Origin: Bacillota bacterium
GTDB lineage: Bacteria; Bacillota_A; Clostridia; Lachnospirales; Lachnospiraceae
NCBI GenBank assembly: GCA_023407175.1
Contig: JAEYMU010000028.1
Span: 1 to 33,685 of the forward strand
DNA: 33,685 nucleotides
Reading direction: 5' to 3'
The position numbers were made by a program, and so were the translations under genes. The first letter of the stretch is position 1. Each line of letters opens with the position of its first letter. Of this stretch, positions 23,861-31,416 are shown piece by piece. The notes under the pieces were generated by a model that was given only the letters and a program-made list of their open reading frames with translations, was not told the DNA's origin and searched no databases.

Positions 23861-26362
23861 TTATTTATCCAGCAGTCTTTTGACGAGAGTTACAGCAGAC
23901 TGTGCATCAGAGGCATATCCATCCGCACCGATTTCCTGTGCATAGCTATCCGTAATAACGGCTCCCCCGATTATAATTTTGCTGGTTAGGCCCGCTTCCT
24001 TCGCCTGGTGAACGACCTGCTTCATTTCTACCATGGTTGTTGTCATGAGTGCGGATAAGGCGATAATATCCGCCTTCTCACTCCCGGCCGTCTCAATAAT
24101 CTGCTTCGTCGGTACATCCTTGCCCAGATCAATCACACGGAAACCATAATTCTTCAGCATCAGGGCAACGAGGTTTTTCCCGATATCATGGATATCACCG
24201 GCAACAGTGGCGATAACAATGGTCCCCTTGCTGCTGCCCTCCTGCCTTGTCAACCTGGGCTCCAGAAAGTCTATCGCTTTTTTCATCGTTTCCGCACCCG
24301 CGATCAACTGGGGCAGGAAATATTTTTGAAGGTCATACAGCCTTCCAACCTCGTTGATTGCAGGAATCAGAGTCTGTTCTATCATAAACTCCGGCAGGGC
24401 TCCGTCGTTAATTTCTTTTTCCACAAGTGACAGAATATTTTTCTTATGTCCTTTCACCACAGCCTCAAAGATTGCCTGCTGGTTCTCTGTCACATCCTCC
24501 TTTGCTGAGGGAGCGCCCATTGTGGATTGGATGGATTTCCCAACCTCTTGCTGCTCCGTCTCCTTCTTTACGGAAACTGCTTCCGCTTGTGTAATCATGG
24601 AAGGTCTTGACGTTACCCGTTCAATATAGGCCTCCGCCGCATCCTCCAAGCCACGGAGCAAATCTGCCGCAAGGGCTGTATTTACCAGCAGATCCTGTGA
24701 CGGATTTGCGATTGCCATAGTGAGTCCCGCCTGAATTGCAAAGGCCAGAAAGGTGCTGTTAACAAACTGACGCTGGGGAAGACCGAAGGATATATTCGAC
24801 AGCCCCATAATCGTTGCTATTTTCAGCTCCTCCTTACAGTAACGGATTGTCTGAAGAGCCTCAAGAGCCGCATTCTTATTTGCTCCAACGGTATTCACCA
24901 AACCATCAACAATAACATCCTCCTTCGTAAGCCCCAGCTCATAGGCCCGGTTAAGCACCGTATGGATGATCTGCTTCTTCTCCCCCAAATCCTTTGGAAG
25001 ACCTTTATCCGACAGAGGCAGAAGGATAAACATCGCCCCGTATTTTCTGGCAATGGGGATTAGCTTTTCAAACTTTTCCTTTTCTAAGGAAATGGAATTA
25101 ATCAAGGCCCGCCCCGGATAAATTCGAAGTGCCGCTTCCACCACTGTTACATGGCTGGAATCAATGCATAGGGGCAGATCACAGGTAATGAGTACCTCCT
25201 GAACCACCTGCAGCATCGTTTCCTTTTCATCAATACCGTTCATTCCCACATTGATGTCAAGAATGGCTGCTCCAAGCTCCGACTGCTCCTGTGCCATCTC
25301 ATCCACAAGATCAAAAACACCTTCCCTTAGCTCTGCCTGCAATGCCCTCTTACCCGTAGGATTGATCCGTTCTCCTACAATCATAAAGCGGCCGTTAAGA
25401 GGTATCTCCACTGTATTACACTCTGTCGTCAGTGCCCTGGCATGTTCTGTTTTCTCAGCCTTCGGCCGCTTGTCCTTTACCTGTTCATATAAACGTGCAA
25501 TATGCTCCGGAGTCGAGCCGCAGCATCCTCCGACAAGACCTGCTCCGGCCTCCACCAGCTTTTCCATCTCCTGGGCAAATTCCTTGGCCCCCATGGGGAA
25601 CACGGTTCGCCCGTCAATGAGCTTTGGCAGCCCTGCATTCGGCTTTGCCATGATCGGTATATGCGCATATTCCTTCATTTCCTTAATTACCGGACACATT
25701 TTATCCGGGCCGGTAGAGCAATTAACACCGACTGCATCCGCTCCCATACTTTGCAGCACCACAATTGCTGTCTTCGGATCGGTGCCAAAGAGGGTTCTTC
25801 CGCTTTCATCAAAGGTCATGGACACGATGACCGGAAGCTCACAGGTTTCCTTCACAGCCAGAAGTGCCGCCCTGCATTCCTGTAAGCTCATCATGGTTTC
25901 AATCACAACCAGATCCACTCCCTCTTCCAGGATATGGCCCAGCTGCTCCTTATAGACCTCAACAAGCTCCTCAAAGGAAAGGGGGCCGATTGGCTGAACC
26001 TGTACGCCGGTCATGGTAAGGTCAGCAGCAATATATACTTTCCGTTTGCTTTGGGCATAATACCGGTCTGCGGCTTTTCTTGAAAGCTTTACCAACTCCC
26101 GGTTAATTTCGGCAAGCTGTCCCTCCAGTCCATACTCCGCAAGCTTAATCCGGTTTGCGGTAAAGGTAGGTGCAAGTACAATATCCGAGCCCGCCTGGTA
26201 AAACTGTGTCTGAAGCTCTATTAAGGTTTCCGGATGCTTTAAAATCCAATCCTCCGGGCATACCCCCACGGGCATTCCCTGCTGCTGGAGGTTGCTTCCT
26301 GTTGCTCCGTCCAGTAATACAATCCTGGAGTGAACCAGTTCTAAAAATTCCTTTTTTGTCAT
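23861..26362 (-). CDS. metH: cobalamin-dependent methionine synthase, short form
   Basis: Methyltransferase of 833 residues. It moves a methyl group from methyltetrahydrofolate through cobalamin to homocysteine. Residues 1-295 form the zinc-dependent homocysteine domain, with ligands Cys215 (GVNCSTG), Cys280 and Cys281 (GGCCGS). Residues 320-585 form the pterin-binding barrel (RFMIVGERINPTGKRA, then DINVGMNG). Residues 630-833 hold the helical cap and the B12-binding fold with His725 in AGDIHDIGKN. The AdoMet reactivation domain of E. coli MetH is absent, usual in Clostridia, where a separate protein is thought to serve; none is seen here. AGGAG is 8 nt before the ATG. It lies 154 nt after the MTHFR fusion gene, which supplies its methyl donor. 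Confidence 0.95.
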   Translation of the reverse strand: MTKKEFLELVHSRIVLLDGATGSNLQQQGMPVGVCPEDWILKHPETLIELQTQFYQAGSDIVLAPTFTANRIKLAEYGLEGQLAEINRELVKLSRKAADRYYAQSKRKVYIAADLTMTGVQVQPIGPLSFEELVEVYKEQLGHILEEGVDLVVIETMMSLQECRAALLAVKETCELPVIVSMTFDESGRTLFGTDPKTAIVVLQSMGADAVGVNCSTGPDKMCPVIKEMKEYAHIPIMAKPNAGLPKLIDGRTVFPMGAKEFAQEMEKLVEAGAGLVGGCCGSTPEHIARLYEQVKDKRPKAEKTEHARALTTECNTVEIPLNGRFMIVGERINPTGKRALQAELREGVFDLVDEMAQEQSELGAAILDINVGMNGIDEKETMLQVVQEVLITCDLPLCIDSSHVTVVEAALRIYPGRALINSISLEKEKFEKLIPIARKYGAMFILLPLSDKGLPKDLGEKKQIIHTVLNRAYELGLTKEDVIVDGLVNTVGANKNAALEALQTIRYCKEELKIATIMGLSNISFGLPQRQFVNSTFLAFAIQAGLTMAIANPSQDLLVNTALAADLLRGLEDAAEAYIERVTSRPSMITQAEAVSVKKETEQQEVGKSIQSTMGAPSAKEDVTENQQAIFEAVVKGHKKNILSLVEKEINDGALPEFMIEQTLIPAINEVGRLYDLQKYFLPQLIAGAETMKKAIDFLEPRLTRQEGSSKGTIVIATVAGDIHDIGKNLVALMLKNYGFRVIDLGKDVPTKQIIETAGSEKADIIALSALMTTTMVEMKQVVHQAKEAGLTSKIIIGGAVITDSYAQEIGADGYASDAQSAVTLVKRLLDK

Positions 26363-26516
26363 TTATGCTTCTCCTGCTCCTTATTACCCTCGCAGTCTGC
26401 TAATCTTTAACTTACATAAGGGCCTATTGGATTGTTCCTCTGCTGCGTTGCCGCAGATCATTTGTTTATATTATTTTCCAATGCTTTCTATTTTATTATG
26501 CAACAATCATAGCTGC

Positions 26517-28325
26517 CTAGTGCTTCGGATTGTCCAATATTTTGTCCATCAGACTGACCCTGTTAAAGGGAAGCATGAAATAATATCCGTCTGCAACCGG
26601 CTCCAGAAGCTTCATTACTTCCCGCGCAATTCTTGCACCTGTCAGCTCTGCTTCCTCCCTTGTCATATCCGGCCGGTATCTGTCTACGATCTCATCCGGT
26701 ACATGGATTCCGGTAAATTCATTCTTGATAAAGCAGGCATTTCGGTAGCTGACCAGAGGCATGATACCGCATAATATCTTCGTATCCACCCGCTCCTTGA
26801 TACTTTTGATCCTGTCCGCATCCTCCTTCGAATAAATGGGCTGTGTCAGGAAATAGGAGGCTCCGGCATCTATCTTCCTCTTCATGCGCTCTATTATTTT
26901 ATCCAGATTTCCTCTTCCATGATTGAGAGCCCCTCCGTAACAGAACGGCTCCTTTGCAAAATGCTCCACATTCATTTCTTTAACAAAATCCATCAGCTGA
27001 ATGGAATTGTAATCAAATACTCCCGTGGTGCTTGTTCTGTTGTCCCCAGGTACCGGGTCCCCCGTCACCAGCAATAAATTGCGAATTCCATGGATATATG
27101 CACCCAGAAGGGTTGAACGCATCGATATCATATTACGGTCACGACAGCAAATATGGGGCATTACCCTAAGTCCGGTCTCCTCTGCAATCTTTATACTCAT
27201 AAGTATGGAATCAACACGGCTTCTTCCCATGGGTGAATCTGCAAAGGTAATCAAATCCGCTCCACAGGCCTTCAATGCATGGGCGCACTCCATTGCCTTA
27301 TCAATATCAGCGTCATAGGGCGGATCAAGCTCAACCGCGATAACCTTCTTTCCACTTTTAAGCAAAAGATTGAAATCATTTTCCCTGACCGGTGCCTGCT
27401 TCGTCTCATACTCCGGCCCAGGCTGTCTTTTTAACGCTACTTCCTCCCAAGCATCAACAGTTTGTACCAAGCCGGCGATATAATCTGGTGTTGTCCCGCA
27501 GCAGCCTCCCAGAATATGAATGCCCAATCCTGCAATCCGCTTCATGTTATCAGCGAAATACTCCGCGTTATCCATAAATACCATACGGTTTTGCATATGC
27601 TCCGGATAGCCGGCATTGGGTGCGGCAAATAAATATTTATCTGTGGGGAGCTGTATCTTGCTCAAAAGCTGGTACATATGTCCCGAACCAATTCCACAGT
27701 TCAAGCCGCAGGCATCGATACCTTCCAGCTGGCTTACCCCGCTAAGAATACGCTCAGCACGGATTCCTGCGCCGGTATATCCGTTCTTGTTGACGGAAAA
27801 GCTTGCCATAACAAAGCTATCCTTGTTCTTTTCCTTAATATAGGGGACCAGCTTTTCTATGTAATGAAGGCTGGAAAAGGTTTCAAAATGAATGCCGGAA
27901 AGCCCTTCCTCCATGAATACATCGCACATTAGCCGGTATTCCTCCAGCACCTCTTCTTCCTTTGCTTCCGCATTTTCAGGAATAGGGCCGATATTTCCCA
28001 GGATCCAGAAGGGCGCTGTTTCCTCGTTCCACTTTCCTGCTTCCTCTGCCGCCTCCTTTGCCAGGCTACAGGCTGATTGGAATAACCTTCTTTGCTCCCC
28101 AGGGGTTATTTTCAAGGTGGCACGGTTGCCGGCAAAGGTATTTGTACGCAGCAGCCCCGCACCTGCCTTAATGTAATCCTTATGTATCTGCTTGATGGTG
28201 TCCGGCTCGGACCAATTGGCAAGCTCACTAATCGCTCCGGCCTGCCCTGCCAGCGAGGAATAATAGGTTCCCATAGAGCCGTCCGTCACCAATTTATGAT
28301 GCTTCAAATATTGTGTTAACAGCAT
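26517..28325 (-). CDS. bifunctional homocysteine S-methyltransferase / 5,10-methylenetetrahydrofolate reductase
   Basis: Two-domain protein of about 602 residues, like YitJ of Bacillus. The N-terminal domain is a zinc-type homocysteine methyltransferase (LVTDGSMGTYY; Cys in LNCGIGSG and the pair in ILGGCCGTTPDY). The C-terminal domain, from about residue 325, is an FAD-dependent MTHFR barrel (VIAVELDPPYDADID, VMPHICCRDRN, LLLVTGDPVPGDNR, SYFLTQPIYS). It makes methyltetrahydrofolate for the MetH encoded next. The ATG at 28325 is preferred, with AGGA 8 nt upstream and an N-terminus of family length; the ATG at 28334 is the alternative. A strong promoter lies about 70 nt upstream. No SAM riboswitch is recognisable in the leader. 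Confidence 0.93.
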   Translation of the reverse strand: MLLTQYLKHHKLVTDGSMGTYYSSLAGQAGAISELANWSEPDTIKQIHKDYIKAGAGLLRTNTFAGNRATLKITPGEQRRLFQSACSLAKEAAEEAGKWNEETAPFWILGNIGPIPENAEAKEEEVLEEYRLMCDVFMEEGLSGIHFETFSSLHYIEKLVPYIKEKNKDSFVMASFSVNKNGYTGAGIRAERILSGVSQLEGIDACGLNCGIGSGHMYQLLSKIQLPTDKYLFAAPNAGYPEHMQNRMVFMDNAEYFADNMKRIAGLGIHILGGCCGTTPDYIAGLVQTVDAWEEVALKRQPGPEYETKQAPVRENDFNLLLKSGKKVIAVELDPPYDADIDKAMECAHALKACGADLITFADSPMGRSRVDSILMSIKIAEETGLRVMPHICCRDRNMISMRSTLLGAYIHGIRNLLLVTGDPVPGDNRTSTTGVFDYNSIQLMDFVKEMNVEHFAKEPFCYGGALNHGRGNLDKIIERMKRKIDAGASYFLTQPIYSKEDADRIKSIKERVDTKILCGIMPLVSYRNACFIKNEFTGIHVPDEIVDRYRPDMTREEAELTGARIAREVMKLLEPVADGYYFMLPFNRVSLMDKILDNPKH

Positions 28326-28398
28326 TGTATCCATCCTAACATATTTAATAAAGGTTATATCCCGGATTACAATAATTCTCCGGTATTTGATTTTCCCT

Positions 28399-28427
28399 AT
28401 TATATCTCATTTTCTACTATATCACAA
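28399..28427 (-). promoter_or_regulatory. sigma-A promoter of the methionine genes
   Basis: On minus: TTGTGA (28422-28427), a 17-nt spacer and perfect TATAAT (28399-28404). The leader of about 60 nt contains a small CCGG-based hairpin only. Confidence 0.75.
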
Positions 28428-28505
28428 GTTTATTATCGGGCTTAGGGCCTGATATGAAGCAAAACAAAACTTATACAAATGATAATAGTATTTTTAATTT
28501 TTCAA

Positions 28506-28534
28506 TTTATCTTATCCGATAAATCTGCTATAAT
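28506..28534 (+). promoter_or_regulatory. probable promoter of the DUF2752 gene
   Basis: A perfect TATAAT at 28529-28534 with TTTATC (weak -35) 17 nt upstream, about 68 nt before the start codon. Confidence 0.5.
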
Positions 28535-28601
28535 GCCTTTATAGAATCTGTGTGGCGGCAAGAAATTTTTCGGCATATTCCTTGCAAATTGGAGAACTTT
28601 T

Positions 28602-29000
28602 ATGAAAGACAAATCACTTTTGCCCTATAAGGCGGCGACTCTGCTGCTTCTTATCCTTTTCCTTGTTTTATTTTTGACACAGGATTTATTGGTGGCTCTT
28701 ATTGAAAGAGTCCCTCCCTGCCCTGTCCATGCAAAGCTTCATCTCTATTGCCCTGCCTGTGGTAATACCCGCAGTGTGAAGGCCCTTCTTCACGGTGACC
28801 TGATCACTGCTGCAAAGTATAATATCAGCCCCATTGTGTTCGGCTTTTTTCTCCTTCTGGCCTATCTTGAACTGGCCACCTACAGCTTCGGAAGACATAT
28901 TAAGCTCTTGCCAAGAAAGCTGCGTTATTACCTGATTGTAATTTCATTATTGATATTTTACGTAGGGGTCCGTAACTTTATCCCAAACATGACTCCATGA
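28602..29000 (+). CDS. DUF2752 membrane protein
   Basis: Small membrane protein of 132 residues. The DUF2752 hallmark is CPACGNTRSVKALLHGDLITAAKYN (about 50-74): a CPxCG motif, TR, and an LLHGD helix before the second membrane segment. Three or so hydrophobic segments are visible (about 10-35, 75-95 and 108-125). The paired cysteines could bind metal or act in thiol chemistry, but the family's role is unknown. GGAG lies about 7 nt before the ATG. It is monocistronic, with a promoter on one side and a terminator on the other; it diverges from the methionine genes. Confidence 0.87.
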   Translation: MKDKSLLPYKAATLLLLILFLVLFLTQDLLVALIERVPPCPVHAKLHLYCPACGNTRSVKALLHGDLITAAKYNISPIVFGFFLLLAYLELATYSFGRHIKLLPRKLRYYLIVISLLIFYVGVRNFIPNMTP

Positions 29001-29011
29001 ATATCAAAATA

Positions 29012-29048
29012 AGCCGGCATAAGCAACCTAAGCTGCTTTCTGCCGGCT
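29012..29048. terminator. terminator after the DUF2752 gene
   Basis: AGCCGGCA (29012-29019) pairs with TGCCGGCT (29041-29048), with inner GCA/TGC pairing, followed on plus by CTTTCTT. It lies between convergent genes and may serve both. Confidence 0.75.
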
Positions 29049-29081
29049 CTTTCTTATCCTATCTCAGATAAAACCAAACTA

Positions 29082-29669
29082 TTAATAAATATCACTGCTA
29101 TAATTGGATAAATCCACAAGACTATTACCGACAATTACCCAATAAACCAGAATTAAGACTACGATCAAGAGTGAAACACCGCAAAGAACAATGCCGATAA
29201 TAGACATAATCTTATCAGTGCCATTATCAATATTATTCTTTCTGTTATTGCTTAAACACAGAATACCGAGAATTATTCCCGCGATAGAGGATATCCAGAT
29301 AATAAACCAAAGGCAGCAACTTAACAGAAAGCTGATGGAACCGCAAAGCAGGGAAGCTAAAGCCAAGGGACTGAATTTTCTTGGCTGGGGCTGATACTGG
29401 CTATAGCTGGGCTGCTGATACTGCTGGTATTGTTGATTCTGTTGATTTTGCTGATTTTGCGGCTGATATTGGGATTGTCCGCCATACTGTGGCTGCTGAT
29501 ACTGTGGCTGACTGTACTGCGGCTGGCCATTTTGCGGCTGATTGTACTGCGATTGGCCATACTGCGGCTGCTGGTTATCCGGCTGCTGGTTATCCGGTTG
29601 CTGATTCTGGGATTGGTCGGTGTTGTCTGACTGCTGGTTATTATTGAATGGATCGTTATAATCTCCCAT
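29082..29669 (-). CDS. Gln/Asn-rich membrane protein, DUF4190-like
   Basis: Protein of 195 residues in two parts. Residues 1-97 are a low-complexity Gln/Asn/Tyr/Pro stretch made of short repeats (QPDNQQPDNQQ, QYGQSQYNQPQ, QNQQNQQNQQYQQYQQ). Residues 100-182 hold two hydrophobic hairpins (FSPLALASLLCGSISFLLSCCLWFIIW and IMSIIGIVLCGVSLLIVVLILVYWVIVG) in the layout of DUF4190 proteins. The topology would leave the Gln-rich tail free in the cytoplasm or outside; it cannot be fixed from sequence. The repeats show at DNA level as well, for example a 15-nt duplication near 29575-29605. AGGGGG precedes the ATG. Function unknown. Confidence 0.82.
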   Translation of the reverse strand: MGDYNDPFNNNQQSDNTDQSQNQQPDNQQPDNQQPQYGQSQYNQPQNGQPQYSQPQYQQPQYGGQSQYQPQNQQNQQNQQYQQYQQPSYSQYQPQPRKFSPLALASLLCGSISFLLSCCLWFIIWISSIAGIILGILCLSNNRKNNIDNGTDKIMSIIGIVLCGVSLLIVVLILVYWVIVGNSLVDLSNYSSDIY

Positions 29670-29827
29670 TGGTTGAACCCCCTTACTATGGTTATAAGTT
29701 TAATAATACTAATATCCTAACATAGATTGTAATTTTCTTCAATAAAGTTTTTCTCCTGGCAGCGGTAGAAATGTTACGGTTTACGGCAGTCCAGTCCTGC
29801 AGGGAAGGGGGAGGGTGTGAATATAAT

Positions 29828-30970
29828 TTATCCGAACAACTCCGCCGCTTTTTGCATCCTGTCTGCTATGGGGACTCCGAAGGGACAGCGCTGCTCACAG
29901 GCTTTACATCTGATACAGTCCAGGGCATTGGCAGACAAACCGGAATAATGAGCTCTTACAGTAGCCGGCATTGCTTCCTGCATCAGTGCCAGATCATACA
30001 GTTTGTTGACCATGGCAATATCTATGCAAGACGGACATGGCGCGCAATGCCCGCAATAGGTACATTGTCCGGAATAGGAATGGTATGGTGCATTAGCCAG
30101 AACCGTGGCATAATCCTTCTCATTCTCCGCGGCAGTTTCATATGCGACTGCCGCATCCACTTCTCCTGTTGTACGGCAGCCAACCATAACAGCTGCCACT
30201 GCAGGGCGGGTAAGAGCATAATGAATACACTGGACCGGTGTTAATGCAACTCCGAAGGGTGAATTCAGTGCACTGAATAATCTTCCTCCGGCATAACCCT
30301 TCATAACAGTAATTCCAACATTTTCACGTTCACAAATTTGATATAATTCTTCCCTTTCAGGGGCAATGCCTTTTAAACCTTCTTTATATTTTTCTGCAAA
30401 AAGCTCATTCATATCTTCGCTTGCCGGCAGCATATCAAAGGCCGGATTAAGGCTGAATAGAAGCATTTCAATTTCACCGCTTAGTGCCGCTGCTTTTGCA
30501 ACATCGGGATTATGGGTGCTTAAACCAACATGGCGTATTCTTCCCTCTCTCTGTAGGCTTCTGACATACTCAATGAACTCCCCCTTCATGATAGCGGTAA
30601 ACTCCGTCACTTCATCCACAAAATGAATCATTCCCAGATCAATATAATCTGTTCCAAGACGCTGTAATAAATCCTGAAACGCAGCCTTTACCTTCTCCAA
30701 CTCACGGGTACGCACATACTGACCCTCCTGCCAGGTGGACCCGATATGTCCCTGTATCATCCAGTTCTCCCTGCGGCCGGCAATTGCCGCTCCGATATTG
30801 GATCGTACATTAGGTTCCGACATCCAGCAGTCTAAGATATTAATACCCGCTGCCTCACTGCGCTTAACCACCTCATTTATCTCAGCAGCACTCTGCCTCT
30901 CCAGCCATTCGGCTCCGAGTCCGATTTCACTTACCAGTAATCCTGTTTTCCCCAGCTCCCTGTACTTCAT
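29828..30970 (-). CDS. aldo/keto reductase-like protein with C-terminal ferredoxin domain
   Basis: Protein of 380 residues. Residues 1-290 have the AKR barrel sequence (MKYRELGKTGLLVSEIGLGAEW; LLQRLGTDYIDLGMIH; IRHVGLSTHNPDVA). The C-terminal 90 residues carry two iron-sulfur cysteine sets, CTYCGHCAPCPSC and CIRCKACEQRC. Of the catalytic tetrad, Asp47 and His116 are in place, but the Tyr-containing loop reads DCWMSEP with no Tyr, and the Lys position is Gln73 (MIQGHIG). Normal NADPH carbonyl reduction is therefore doubtful, and a redox or electron-transfer role is possible. AGGGAAG lies just before the ATG. No operon partner is clear. Confidence 0.88.
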   Translation of the reverse strand: MKYRELGKTGLLVSEIGLGAEWLERQSAAEINEVVKRSEAAGINILDCWMSEPNVRSNIGAAIAGRRENWMIQGHIGSTWQEGQYVRTRELEKVKAAFQDLLQRLGTDYIDLGMIHFVDEVTEFTAIMKGEFIEYVRSLQREGRIRHVGLSTHNPDVAKAAALSGEIEMLLFSLNPAFDMLPASEDMNELFAEKYKEGLKGIAPEREELYQICERENVGITVMKGYAGGRLFSALNSPFGVALTPVQCIHYALTRPAVAAVMVGCRTTGEVDAAVAYETAAENEKDYATVLANAPYHSYSGQCTYCGHCAPCPSCIDIAMVNKLYDLALMQEAMPATVRAHYSGLSANALDCIRCKACEQRCPFGVPIADRMQKAAELFG

Positions 30971-30985
30971 ATCGCTTCCCTTTCT

Positions 30986-31021
30986 CTATTTCTTTTTCTA
31001 GTTCTATTTCTTTTTCTGGTT
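30986..31021. repeat. 18-nt tandem duplication upstream of the AKR gene
   Basis: CTATTTCTTTTTCTAGTT (30986-31003) is followed directly by a copy with one change (31004-31021). It lies 16 nt upstream of the AKR start codon, next to its ribosome site, and holds the stop codon of the possible ORF upstream. Confidence 0.8.
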
Positions 31022-31174
31022 CCTGTGCAATCCTTTCTTCTTTACGTATTCAATCGTCAGCACCCTCTTCAGCATCGTCAAAAATCCCTTTCTGTCCGGA
31101 TATTCCTTTAGATACCCATTTTCCTCGGTATTCCGTACCGCCGAGGCCTCTGCCGGCAGCCCACGTAATTTATA
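31004..31174 (-). pseudogene. possible gene remnant, 56 codons without a start
   Basis: An open stretch on minus ending in TAG at 31004 has coding-like, charged composition (RNTEENGYLKEYPDRKGFLT, then MLKRVLTIEYVKKKGLHR). It opens just after a stop and has no ATG near its 5' end and no ribosome site, so it may be the C-terminal remnant of a lost gene, or a short ORF from an unusual start. I do not recognise it. The rest of 31175-31342 contains a CAGCCC/GGGCTG hairpin (about 31305-31325) and nothing else I can name. Confidence 0.25.
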
Positions 31175-31342
31175 TTAATTACTATTACCCCGGCTCTGAT
31201 CCAAGGTTATGAAAATCCAATTAGAATTGAGCATATATCATTATACCAGAGCGATCAGAATAAATCCATCCATATCACTTCTTTAAAAATCACGAGAATA
31301 CAGCCCGTTTTAACGCCATTGGGCTGTTGTAAAAAAGCCGAC

Positions 31343-31371
31343 TTGACTGTATGTAAAAAAAACAATATAAT
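31343..31371 (+). promoter_or_regulatory. sigma-A promoter of the fucose-isomerase-like gene
   Basis: TTGACT (31343-31348), a 17-nt spacer rich in A, and perfect TATAAT (31366-31371), 46 nt before the start codon. Confidence 0.82.
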
Positions 31372-31416
31372 ATATAGTATACTTAATAAACTTAATGTTA
31401 ATAGGAGGAAATTGAA

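Noticed and set aside
25251..25955. 234-residue open frame on plus inside metH
   Set aside because: It is antisense to strongly conserved MetH sequence, has no ribosome site and has Ser/Ala-rich shadow composition.
28326..28430. SAM riboswitch before the methionine genes
   Set aside because: The leader is about 60 nt, too short, and lacks the conserved S-box core sequences.
29381..29647. Repetitive plus-strand frames opposite the Gln-rich gene
   Set aside because: The repeats read open in several frames because CAG/CTG-type codons lack stops; these are shadows.
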